DNA of 23,828 bases from an uncultured Prevotella sp. (lineage in GTDB: Bacteria > Bacteroidota > Bacteroidia > Bacteroidales > Bacteroidaceae). A program made the translations under genes and the position numbers. Numbering within the stretch: the stretch's first letter is position 1; each line of letters begins with the position of its first letter. The notes under the pieces are model-generated. The model had not been told where the DNA came from and did no database searches. It worked only from the letters and a program-made list of their open reading frames with translations. Shown here in pieces: positions 15,248-23,259 of the stretch. The stretch covers positions 1 through 23,828 of the forward strand of contig OMVH01000072.1 in NCBI GenBank assembly GCA_900314365.1. The letters are read 5' to 3'.

Positions 15248-16306
15248 ACCCGTTCTGATTCTGCTGGCAATCCACTGCCCCACATCAGTAGTGCCATAAT
15301 GTTTACCGCCTTCGACCTGAATCTCCGGTGTACGGACATCAGCCTCGAGACTGTCATCGACAGCCTTTCTGATAGCTTTTCCTTCCTCATTAAGTCCGAA
15401 ATGCTCAAGCATCATAGCTGCAGAGAGTATCTGTGCCACAGGATTGGCAAGGTTCTGTCCCGCTGCCTGCGGCCAACTGCCGTGGACAGGCTCAAAGAGC
15501 GGTGTATGCTCACCCAAGGAGGCTGAAGGCTGTAGTCCCATACTGCCCGTGATGCAACTCGTCTCGTCGGTGAGAATATCGCCAAAAGTATTCTCCGTGA
15601 CAATGACATCGAAGAAGCGGGGCTCTGTCAGCACTCGCATGGAGGCATTGTCGACAAACATGTAGTCCACTTTCACGTCCTCGTATTTTGGTTCCATCTC
15701 CTTGGCTATCTGCCTCCACAGACGGCTTGATGCCAAAACGTTAGCCTTGTCGACCACCGTCAGATGATGGTGGCGCCGCCGGGCAAATTCAAAGCCCACC
15801 TTCAGTATGCGTTCTATCTCCGGCCGGCTGTAGAAGTCGGTGTCATAAGCCTTGTCATTGTCCTGATACTTCTCTCCAAAATACATACCTCCTGTGAGCT
15901 CCCTGATAACAACAAAGTCGGCACCGCTGATAATCGACTCCTTGAGCGGACTCTTGTGGAGCAGACAGGGGAAAGTCTGCACGGGTCTGACGTTGGCAAA
16001 GAGTCCCAGCTTCTTTCTCATGGCCAGCAGTCCGGCCTCCGGCCTTACCTTTGCCGTAGGATTATTGTCATATTTTGGGTCACCGACAGCGGCAAAGAGC
16101 ACAGCATCGGCATCCATACAAGTCTTGAACGTGGAGTCAGGGAAAGGGTCGCCCACCAGCTCGATGGCATGGGCACCGCACGGAGCCTCCTCGTACTCGA
16201 ATTCATGACCGAACTTCTCAGCCACCGCGTCGAGCACAGCCAGACCTTGTTTCATCACTTCGGGCCCGATACCGTCACCGGGCAACACAGCAATCTTCAG
16301 TTTCAT
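15242..16306 (-). CDS. leuB: 3-isopropylmalate dehydrogenase
   Basis: NAD-dependent dehydrogenase of 354 aa that oxidises and decarboxylates 3-isopropylmalate to 2-oxoisocaproate in leucine synthesis. Recognisable motifs are LPGDGIGPEV near the N-terminus, the RELTGGMYFGE substrate/loop region, TVVDKANVLASS, the metal-binding TENTFGDILTDE, and the NAD-binding LFEPVHGSWP. The start at 16306 (MKLKIAVLPGDG) gives the usual family length; an in-frame ATG at 16351 would add 15 atypical residues. It is the last gene of the leu operon, 59 bases after leuA2. It could also oxidise 3-methylmalate if citramalate is made by leuA2. Confidence 0.97.
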   Translation of the reverse strand: MKLKIAVLPGDGIGPEVMKQGLAVLDAVAEKFGHEFEYEEAPCGAHAIELVGDPFPDSTFKTCMDADAVLFAAVGDPKYDNNPTAKVRPEAGLLAMRKKLGLFANVRPVQTFPCLLHKSPLKESIISGADFVVIRELTGGMYFGEKYQDNDKAYDTDFYSRPEIERILKVGFEFARRRHHHLTVVDKANVLASSRLWRQIAKEMEPKYEDVKVDYMFVDNASMRVLTEPRFFDVIVTENTFGDILTDETSCITGSMGLQPSASLGEHTPLFEPVHGSWPQAAGQNLANPVAQILSAAMMLEHFGLNEEGKAIRKAVDDSLEADVRTPEIQVEGGKHYGTTDVGQWIASRIRTGA

Positions 16307-16365
16307 AAGTAGAATGGATAAATAAAAAAAGTATTCGTTGTCATTCTTCATCCTTCAGGATGACT

Positions 16366-17895
16366 CTATTGCTCTATGAGATTGAGCATCTTGAACGTAG
16401 CCTTTATGGCCGCTTCCGTCTGGTCGGCGTCAAGTCCACGTGTACGGATGAGGTTGCCATCGGCTCCATGCCAAGTGATAACCGTCTGCACGAGTGCATC
16501 GGTACGGCCACCGGGCGGAATGCTCACAGCGTAATTGGCAAGCAGAGGGAATGTGCGACCGAGCTTCTCCTTGTAAATCTTGCGAAGCGACTTCACAAAA
16601 GCATCAAATTGTCCGTCGCCCGTAGAATCAGCCTCAAACTCCTTTCCGTTAATCGACACCTTCACACTGGCAATGGGTTTCAGACCGTAGGAAGTGCTCA
16701 CCATGTAGCTGAGCAGTTTCACTTTCTGCTCTCCTTCCTTCTGTTTGAGCACATCGCTGACAATGTATGGCAAATCGTCCTGCGTGACAATCTCCTTGCG
16801 GTCGCCGAGTTCGGTTATTCGTTTCGTGACGAGTCGCGTCTGTTCCGGCGTGAGTTCCAGTCCGAGTTCTTCCAGGTTCTTGGCTATGTTAGCCCGCCCG
16901 CTGTTCTTGCCCAATGCGTACTCGCGTTTCCGGCCAAAGCGTTCCGGTTTGAGCTCGTTGCAATAGAGGTTGTCCTTTCTGTCGCCGTCGGCATGGACTC
17001 CGGCCACCTGCGTGAAGACATTCTCGCCCACAATGGGCTGGTTGGGGGCCACAGCAATGCCGCTGTACCCCGACACAAGCTGGCTCACGGCGAAGAGCTG
17101 ACTCTCGTCGATATGGGTTTCGGCTCCAAACTGGTCGGTCAATATGGCTTGCACACTGGCCAATGGCGCATTGCCACAGCGCTCGCCGAGCCCGTTGACA
17201 GTCACATGCAGTCCACGGCAACCACAGAGCACAGCGGCCAGCGAGTTCGAGACTGCCAAGTCGTAGTCGTTATGGGCATGGAAATCAAAATGGCTGTCAG
17301 GATAGTGTTTCACCATCTTCCGCATGTATTCCACGCACTGCAACGGATTCATGATACCAAGCGTATCGGGCAGCAGGAATCTTTTTACCGGAGTCTTCAC
17401 AAGCCTGTCCATGAGACCGAACACATAGTCGGGACTGTCCTTCATGCCTGAGCTCCAGTCCTCTAAATAGAGATTTACGTCCATGTGCTTCTCCACGGCA
17501 TAGTCGATGGCCCGCAAGATGTCGTCGAGATGCTCCTGCGGAGACTTGTGCAGCTGTTCCTCGCAATGCTTCCGCGACCCTTTCGCCAGCAGATTGATAA
17601 CCCGTCCGCCGCATGATGCAATCCAGTCGACCGACTCATGCCCATCGACAAATCCGAGCACTTCAACCCTGTCCAAGAGTCCCACGCTGGCGGCATAGCG
17701 ACAAATCATTGTCACCGCCTCACGCTCTCCCTCAGAGACACGGGCCGAGGCCACCTCAATACGGTCTACCTTCACCTTCTGAAGCAGCATCCGGGCTATC
17801 ATCAGCTTCTCGTGTGGCATGAACGACACACCGCTGGTCTGCTCACCGTCGCGCAGTGTGCAGTCCATAATTTCAATAAGAGGATGTGGTATCAT
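16366..17895 (-). CDS. Second 2-isopropylmalate synthase family enzyme, possible (R)-citramalate synthase
   Basis: LeuA/CimA-type condensing enzyme of 509 aa with a TIM-barrel catalytic domain and a C-terminal LeuA-dimer regulatory domain (about 370-509). The catalytic and metal residues are present: D11-C-T-L-R15-D16-G-E-Q, HAHND (206-210) and GLGERCGNAPL (235-245). It differs clearly from the first LeuA in the same operon (DTTLRDGEQVPG, THCHND), so the two are ancient paralogues, not a recent duplication. A second LeuA-type gene beside leuBCD is common in Bacteroidales as I recall. Acetyl-CoA plus pyruvate giving citramalate (CimA) for isoleucine is a reasonable role; a leucine-pathway isozyme is the alternative. 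It overlaps leuD by 4 bases (ATGA). Confidence 0.9.
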   Translation of the reverse strand: MIPHPLIEIMDCTLRDGEQTSGVSFMPHEKLMIARMLLQKVKVDRIEVASARVSEGEREAVTMICRYAASVGLLDRVEVLGFVDGHESVDWIASCGGRVINLLAKGSRKHCEEQLHKSPQEHLDDILRAIDYAVEKHMDVNLYLEDWSSGMKDSPDYVFGLMDRLVKTPVKRFLLPDTLGIMNPLQCVEYMRKMVKHYPDSHFDFHAHNDYDLAVSNSLAAVLCGCRGLHVTVNGLGERCGNAPLASVQAILTDQFGAETHIDESQLFAVSQLVSGYSGIAVAPNQPIVGENVFTQVAGVHADGDRKDNLYCNELKPERFGRKREYALGKNSGRANIAKNLEELGLELTPEQTRLVTKRITELGDRKEIVTQDDLPYIVSDVLKQKEGEQKVKLLSYMVSTSYGLKPIASVKVSINGKEFEADSTGDGQFDAFVKSLRKIYKEKLGRTFPLLANYAVSIPPGGRTDALVQTVITWHGADGNLIRTRGLDADQTEAAIKATFKMLNLIEQ

Positions 17896-18497
17896 ACCGT
17901 AGGGTATTTATATAGACTCTGCTCTTTCGCTTCGGTCTTCTCGCGGTTCTGCACAAGGAAATCGATATCGTCGAGCCCGTTCATGAGGCACTGCTTCTTG
18001 TATCCGTTGATGTCGAAATGCTCCGAACGTCCCGTCGCCAGATTAGTAACGGTCTGGTTAGGCAGGTCGACTCGTACCTCCGTGTGGCTGTCCTTGGCAA
18101 TAGAGTCAAAGAGCTCCAGCAGGAAGTCATCCGTCACTACCACTGGCAGCACAAAGTTGTTGAGTTCATTGTTCTTGTGAATATCGGCAAAGAAAGAGCT
18201 GATGACCACTCTGAAACCATATCCGGCAATGGCCCAGGCAGCATGCTCACGACTCGACCCCGACCCAAAGTTCTTACCGGCCACGAGGATGCAGCCTCCG
18301 TAAGCCGGGTTGTTGAGTACAAAGTCTTTGTTCAGCGTCCCGTCCTTGTTATATCGCCAGTCGCGGAAGAGATTGTCACCGAATCCTTTCTTGTCGGTAG
18401 CCTTAAGGAAGCGGGCAGGTATTATCTGATCGGTGTCGACATTCTCCAGCGGCAGAGGCACACAGGTGGAGGTGATGACATTGAATTTCTGTTTCAT
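17892..18497 (-). CDS. leuD: 3-isopropylmalate dehydratase small subunit
   Basis: Small subunit of isopropylmalate isomerase, 201 aa, which forms the substrate-closing swivel domain on LeuC. Motifs include VPLPLENVDTDQIIPARFLK near the N-terminus and the conserved NFGSGSSREHAAWA (76-89). Length matches the long bacterial LeuD type of about 200 aa. It follows leuC after 36 bases and overlaps the second leuA by 4 bases, so all are in one transcript. It acts with LeuC on 2-isopropylmalate and possibly on citramalate. Confidence 0.97.
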   Translation of the reverse strand: MKQKFNVITSTCVPLPLENVDTDQIIPARFLKATDKKGFGDNLFRDWRYNKDGTLNKDFVLNNPAYGGCILVAGKNFGSGSSREHAAWAIAGYGFRVVISSFFADIHKNNELNNFVLPVVVTDDFLLELFDSIAKDSHTEVRVDLPNQTVTNLATGRSEHFDINGYKKQCLMNGLDDIDFLVQNREKTEAKEQSLYKYPTV

Positions 18498-18533
18498 ACG
18501 TACCTTATTTATATAATAGGTGTAAAAGGGTTA

Positions 18534-19925
18534 TTAAAGTGTGCGGGGGTCTGTGATACATCCCGTTATGGCAGCGGCAGCAGCCACGAGCGGACTGGCC
18601 AAAATCGTACGTGAGCCGGGCCCCTGCCGCCCCTCAAAATTGCGGTTGCTCGTCGACACACAGTACTTCCCGGCAGGCACCTTGTCGTCGTTCATGGCCA
18701 GACAGGCTGAGCATCCCGGCTGGCGGATACTGAAGCCCGCCTGCTGCAACACTTTGTCAAGGCCCTCTGCCTTTATCTGCGATGCCACGAGCCAGCTGCC
18801 CGGTACGAGCCAGGCCACGACATCGGGCGACTTCTGATGCCCTTTCACCACGGAGGCGAAAGCTCTGAAATCTTCTATGCGGCCGTTGGTACAGGCTCCG
18901 AGGAAGACATAGTCTATCTTCTTGCCCAACAGTTTCTCGCCAGGATGGAAGCCCATGTAGGCCAGACTCTTTTCGAACGACGCTACCTCCGTAGTTTCCA
19001 CGTCGCTGAGTTGCGGAATGCTGTCGTTGATACCCATTCCCATACCAGGGTTAGTACCATAGGTGATGCGGGGCTCTATGTCGGCAGCATCGAAACTGAG
19101 CTCGCGGTCGAAGACGGCATCCTCGCCACTACGCAATGTCCTCCAGTAGGCCACGGCTCTGTTCCACTCGGCTCCCTTGGGGGCATACTGCCGTCCCTTG
19201 AGGTAGCGGAACGTGACTTCATCTGGGGCTACAAAGCCTCCGCGTGCACCCATCTCTATGGACAGGTTGCAGAGAGTGAGCCTTCCCTCCATGCTCATCT
19301 GGCTTACAGTGCTCCCGGCATACTCCACAAAGTAGCCCGTGGCTCCGCTCGTGGTGATGCGGCTCATCAGATAGAGCGCCACGTCCTTGGGTGTCACCCC
19401 CGGCCCCAGTTTGCCGTTGATGGTTATGCGCATCGACTTAGGCTTCTGCTGCAGAATGCATTGCGAGGCCATCACCATAGCTACCTCCGACGTACCAATG
19501 CCGAAGGCGACGGCTCCTACGGCACCGTGTGTCGAGGTATGCGAGTCGCCGCAGACGATGGTCATCCCGGGCAGAGAGAGTCCCTTCTCAGGCCCCACCA
19601 CATGAATGATGCCGTTGTCGGAGCTCTTCATGCGGTACTCCTTGAGTCCGAACTCACTGCAGTTTCTGTCGAGGGTCTCCACCTGCCGGCGACCGATGGG
19701 GTCGGCAATGGGCTTGTCCTGGTCGTGAGTCGGAATGTTATGGTCGGGCATGCAGACTATCTGCTTCGGACGAAAACATTTCAGTCCGCGTGCTCTGAGC
19801 TCATCAAAGGCCTGCGGCGAGGTGACCTCATGACAGTAGAGCCTGTCGATATAGAGTTGCTGAGGACCGTCGGGTACACTCTGCACCACGTGGCTGTCCC
19901 AGATTTTGTCGAAAAGTGTATTCAT
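18534..19925 (-). CDS. leuC: 3-isopropylmalate dehydratase large subunit
   Basis: Aconitase-family 4Fe-4S large subunit of isopropylmalate isomerase, 463 aa from the ATG at 19925. The Fe-S ligands are C345 in GACTNG and C405/C408 in PGCSAC. Other family motifs are MPDHNIPT near residue 60, CGDSHTSTHGA (125-135) and the terminal SNRNFEGRQG. The frame also has an upstream ATG at 19952, but 19925 gives the standard MNTLFDKIWDSH start and shares one base with the leuA stop (TAATG). With LeuD it converts 2-isopropylmalate to 3-isopropylmalate. Confidence 0.97.
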   Translation of the reverse strand: MNTLFDKIWDSHVVQSVPDGPQQLYIDRLYCHEVTSPQAFDELRARGLKCFRPKQIVCMPDHNIPTHDQDKPIADPIGRRQVETLDRNCSEFGLKEYRMKSSDNGIIHVVGPEKGLSLPGMTIVCGDSHTSTHGAVGAVAFGIGTSEVAMVMASQCILQQKPKSMRITINGKLGPGVTPKDVALYLMSRITTSGATGYFVEYAGSTVSQMSMEGRLTLCNLSIEMGARGGFVAPDEVTFRYLKGRQYAPKGAEWNRAVAYWRTLRSGEDAVFDRELSFDAADIEPRITYGTNPGMGMGINDSIPQLSDVETTEVASFEKSLAYMGFHPGEKLLGKKIDYVFLGACTNGRIEDFRAFASVVKGHQKSPDVVAWLVPGSWLVASQIKAEGLDKVLQQAGFSIRQPGCSACLAMNDDKVPAGKYCVSTSNRNFEGRQGPGSRTILASPLVAAAAAITGCITDPRTL

Positions 19926-21427
19926 TATCTTGTTCTGAATTTGTTGATACAATCAATATAAGCCTCCACACTGGCAGTGACAATATCGGTATTGGCACCG
20001 AACCCGTAGTAGACACTGCCATCGTACTCCACTTGCATGTGCACCTTGCCCACATCGTCGGAGCCCTTCGAGATAGCCTGGATAGTGAACTCTTTCAGTG
20101 TCATCTGCTTACGGATGATACGCTTCAGAGCCTTGATGGCAGCGTCCACAGGACCGTTGCCCGACGAGCATTCCTCAAATTTCTGACCGCTGATGTCGAG
20201 TCCGATGCTGGCCACGCTCTTCACTCCCTTGCCGGTGGTGACCTGCAGGAAGTCGAGCTTCACGGCATGGGTCTCGGCTGTGTCAGCTCCTGCCAGCATA
20301 AGCACATCAGCATCGGTGACTTCCTTCTTCTTGTCGGCAAGCTGCAGGAAGGCCTTGTAGATTTTGTCGAGACGCTGCTCGTCCACGTCGACACCGTTGA
20401 CATGAAGCCTGTATTTGAGAGCGGCGCGCCCACTGCGGGCAGTGAGCACAATGGCGTTGTCCTCTATACCCACGTCCTTGGGGTCGATAATCTCATAGGT
20501 CTGGGCATTCTTCAGCACGCCGTCCTGATGGATACCGCTGGAATGGGCAAAGGCGTTGCGCCCCACTATGGCCTTGTTGGGCTGCACCGGCATGTTCATC
20601 AGACTCGACACCATACGGCTGACGGGATAAATCTTCGTGGTGTTGATATTGGTGTCGATGCCAAGATGCTTGTGGCACTTCAGAATCATGGCTATCTCTT
20701 CCAGCGACGTGTTTCCGGCACGCTCGCCGATGCCGTTGATGGTGACTTCCACCTGGCGTGCGCCGTTGATGACGCCTTCGAGGGTGTTGGCCGTGGCCAT
20801 GCCCAGGTCGTTGTGGCAATGGGTAGAGATGATGGCGCGGTCGATACCGTCGACATGCTCTTTCAGATAGCGAATCTTGCTGCCATATTCTTCGGGCAGG
20901 TCGTAGCCTGTGGTATCGGGAATGTTCACCACGGTGGCGCCTGCCTTGATGACCGCCTCCACCACACGTGCCAGGTACTCATTGTCGGTACGCCCTGCAT
21001 CCTCGGCATAGAACTCCACATCCTCGACATACCTCTTGGCGTACTTCACTGCACGGACAGCACGCTCGAGGATGTCTTCACGGGTGGAGTTGAACTTATA
21101 CTTGATGTGGCTGTCGCTTGTGCCTATGCCAGTATGAATACGCTTGTGGCGTGCGTATTTGAGCGATTCTGCTGCCACGTCAATGTCCTTCTCCACTGCC
21201 CGCGTGAGGGCACAGATGGTGGGCCATGTCACGGCCTTGCTGATTTCCACCACCGAGTTGAAATCACCGGGCGAAGAGATGGGGAATCCCGCCTCTATCA
21301 CATCGACACCCAAGAGTTCGAGCTGCTTGGCCACCTGAATCTTTTCTACTGTATTCAACTGACAACCGGGCACCTGTTCACCATCCCTAAGCGTGGTGTC
21401 GAAAATAAACAATCTGTCTTTCTCCAT
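19925..21427 (-). CDS. leuA: 2-isopropylmalate synthase
   Basis: First enzyme of leucine synthesis, condensing acetyl-CoA with 2-oxoisovalerate. It is 500 aa, with a TIM-barrel catalytic domain (1 to about 290), linker, and C-terminal regulatory domain (about 365-500) that normally binds leucine for feedback control. Key residues: D10-T-T-L-R14-D15-G-E-Q, STHCHND with H203, H205 and N206, and NGIGERAGNTSLEE. It is the first gene of leuA-leuC-leuD-leuA2-leuB, driven by the promoter at 21463-21493 with a leader of only about 30 bases, so there is no room for a leader-peptide attenuator or T-box. Control is more likely at the promoter or by feedback. Confidence 0.97.
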   Translation of the reverse strand: MEKDRLFIFDTTLRDGEQVPGCQLNTVEKIQVAKQLELLGVDVIEAGFPISSPGDFNSVVEISKAVTWPTICALTRAVEKDIDVAAESLKYARHKRIHTGIGTSDSHIKYKFNSTREDILERAVRAVKYAKRYVEDVEFYAEDAGRTDNEYLARVVEAVIKAGATVVNIPDTTGYDLPEEYGSKIRYLKEHVDGIDRAIISTHCHNDLGMATANTLEGVINGARQVEVTINGIGERAGNTSLEEIAMILKCHKHLGIDTNINTTKIYPVSRMVSSLMNMPVQPNKAIVGRNAFAHSSGIHQDGVLKNAQTYEIIDPKDVGIEDNAIVLTARSGRAALKYRLHVNGVDVDEQRLDKIYKAFLQLADKKKEVTDADVLMLAGADTAETHAVKLDFLQVTTGKGVKSVASIGLDISGQKFEECSSGNGPVDAAIKALKRIIRKQMTLKEFTIQAISKGSDDVGKVHMQVEYDGSVYYGFGANTDIVTASVEAYIDCINKFRTR

Positions 21428-21462
21428 CTTTCTCTCACTTTACCGTTATATCGTTTGAGCCG

Positions 21463-21493
21463 CAAAATTATCATATTATTTTGGAAGTACAAA
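21463..21493 (-). promoter_or_regulatory. Bacteroidetes promoter for the leu operon
   Basis: The minus strand reads TTTG (21493-21490), 19 bases, then TAATTTTG (21470-21463). Both elements and the spacing match the Bacteroidetes consensus fully, in an AT-rich stretch. The -7 box ends 35 bases before the leuA ATG. Confidence 0.8.
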
Positions 21494-21594
21494 ATAAATC
21501 GTAGGAAATTATGGTTATTTTAATTTGATTTGATAGTTTTTCGGCGGTTAAACTTCAAAAGCTCAAAGAAAAGTTTGTTAGCAGATACTAAAAG

Positions 21595-21631
21595 GCGGAG
21601 AGCACTTCCATCACGGAAGCAGTCTCTCCGC
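21595..21631 (-). terminator. Probable terminator after the sulfatase gene
   Basis: The stem is GCGGAGAG (21595-21602) with CTCTCCGC (21624-21631), plus an inner stem CTTCC/GGAAG and a five-base loop. On the minus strand it lies about 100 bases after the sulfatase stop and is followed by CTTTTAG, a short U run. It separates sulfatase transcription from the leu promoter. No gene is evident in 21494-21729. Confidence 0.65.
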
Positions 21632-21729
21632 ACACGGATTAAGAGTCTTATTTGTTGTCAGACATCACTCTCAGCGGCGCCACCTCGAAACATCCGGCCA
21701 TCACTGTTTGCAGACGGCTTTTGGAAATG

Positions 21730-23259
21730 CTATTGCAGCTTCTCGCCCTCAGTGTCTGAATGGTAGTACGCGCCCACAACTGCGAGGAACTGTTTCTTCA
21801 GGCGTTGCAGCAAACCAGGCTGATGCTTACTGATATCGGTCTTCTGGGCGGCATCGGCACTGAGGTCGTAGAGTGCCCAATGGTCCAGATTGCCAAGTTC
21901 ATTGCCCGTCTCGTTGGTTTCGGGGCCCTTGTAGGGTGGGAGCAACGCGTAACTTCCCGAGCGGTAAGCCAGCCGGCCTTGGGCCTCCACCACGTAGCCC
22001 TTGCGCCCCTTATCCGACTTTCCGAGGAAGGCTTTCAGGTGGTTCTCCGAATCGAGTCCTGCAGGCACAGGCTGTCCCACGAGGGCTGCTATCGAGGCCA
22101 GCAAATCCTGTTGCGTCACCAAGGCATGGCTCACCACAGGTTTGATGGTGCCTTTCCAATATACGAAGAAAGGTACTCGCGTTCCAGCCTCGAAGAGACT
22201 GTACTTGCCGCCCCGTAGTCCTCCATTGGGGTCGTGCTGCTTTCGGGTATTCCGAGAGCCGTCCTGATAGCCGTCGTCAAGAACCGGGCCATTGTCGCTT
22301 GTAAAGATGATGAGGGTATTCTCCAAGAGGCCTTTCTCCCTGAGCATGCCCATCACCTGGCCAACGCACCAGTCGGCTTCCTTCACAACGTCGCCACGCG
22401 GTCCCAAGGCCGTGGTTCCGGCAAAGGCGGTGTCGGGCACACGGGGAACATGAGGCTCATGCAGACCGTAGTAAAGGAAGAACGGACGAGACATGGAGGC
22501 CGTATCGACGAATGCCCTGACCTTTTCTACGAGGCAACGCGCCATAGTGGTATCGTTCCAGATGGCCGACCGTCCGCCTTTCATGAATCCGATGCGGGGT
22601 ATGCCATTGATGATGGAACCCTGATGACCGTGCGACCAGCGCATGCGCATCCTTTCCGGATGATTCACTGCCGTAGGCTCGCCTTCGAAGGGACGGGAAT
22701 AATCCACACTGATGGGGTCCGAAGGATCGAGCCCGGCTACACGGCCGTTCTCTACATAGACGGTGGGGACGCGGTCGACAGTGGCCGCAATAAGATAGGA
22801 GTAGTCGAAGCCTAAGTCGGCCGCTCCCGGACTGATCTTCTTGTTCCAGTCTATCTTCCCCACACCCATGCCGAGATGCCATTTCCCGATGGCTGCCGTA
22901 GCGTAGCCAGCCATGCGGAGCATCTTGGCGAGTGTGAACTGTTGCGGACTGACCAGCAGGGGGGCATCGCCGGGCAGTATCTTCGCATCTTTATTTTTCC
23001 ACGGATACATACCGGTTAGCAGTGCGTAGCGCGAGGGAGTCGACGTGGCCGATGAGGCATGACCGTCCGTAAAGCATACTCCTCCCGCAGCCAAACTGTC
23101 GATATGAGGAGTTGGCAGTGTGCGGTTGCCGTAAGCACTCACATCACCCCAACCAAGGTCATCAGCCACGATGACGATGATGTTAGGACGCTTCTCTTTT
23201 CCGGAAGCGACAACAGGCAACAGCATAAGGGCAGACAGAGCAGACAGTTCTTTTTTCAT
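21730..23259 (-). CDS. Secreted sulfatase, Ser-type (family S1)
   Basis: Formylglycine-dependent sulfatase of 509 aa with an N-terminal signal peptide (about 1-20). The activation motif is S73-T-P-S-R77 within SATSTPSRYALLTG, so the residue to be converted to formylglycine is Ser, as in anaerobes using the radical SAM maturase anSME. Metal and substrate residues include D33/D34 (VADDLGWGD), K126 and H128 (GKWHLG), H267 or H270 (LHEPH), D322/N323 (TSDNGP) and K352. It would hydrolyse sulfate esters on host or plant glycans in the periplasm. It stands alone: no anSME, SusC/SusD pair or glycoside hydrolase is in the window, and no clear -7 promoter lies upstream, so regulation and substrate are unknown. 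Confidence 0.95.
   Translation of the reverse strand: MKKELSALSALMLLPVVASGKEKRPNIIVIVADDLGWGDVSAYGNRTLPTPHIDSLAAGGVCFTDGHASSATSTPSRYALLTGMYPWKNKDAKILPGDAPLLVSPQQFTLAKMLRMAGYATAAIGKWHLGMGVGKIDWNKKISPGAADLGFDYSYLIAATVDRVPTVYVENGRVAGLDPSDPISVDYSRPFEGEPTAVNHPERMRMRWSHGHQGSIINGIPRIGFMKGGRSAIWNDTTMARCLVEKVRAFVDTASMSRPFFLYYGLHEPHVPRVPDTAFAGTTALGPRGDVVKEADWCVGQVMGMLREKGLLENTLIIFTSDNGPVLDDGYQDGSRNTRKQHDPNGGLRGGKYSLFEAGTRVPFFVYWKGTIKPVVSHALVTQQDLLASIAALVGQPVPAGLDSENHLKAFLGKSDKGRKGYVVEAQGRLAYRSGSYALLPPYKGPETNETGNELGNLDHWALYDLSADAAQKTDISKHQPGLLQRLKKQFLAVVGAYYHSDTEGEKLQ

Noticed and set aside
16349..16362. Small hairpin CATCC/GGATG between leuA2 and leuB
   Set aside because: The 5-bp stem is weak and about 20 bases away from the T-rich run, so it is unlikely to terminate transcription within the operon.
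16360..17451. Plus-strand open frame of 363 codons opposite the second leuA
   Set aside because: The minus strand encodes a complete LeuA-family enzyme; this is a codon-bias shadow.
18837..19961. Plus-strand open frame of 374 codons opposite leuC
   Set aside because: leuC is unmistakable on the other strand, and this frame has no recognisable motif.
19916..21523. Plus-strand open frame of 535 codons opposite leuA
   Set aside because: Long, but a mirror of leuA codon use; the frame also runs over the leu promoter and has no domain.
21640..21729. Possible frameshifted C-terminal extension of the sulfatase
   Set aside because: A +1 frame stays open for about 30 codons after the stop, but this is within chance expectation and the protein already has a full family length.
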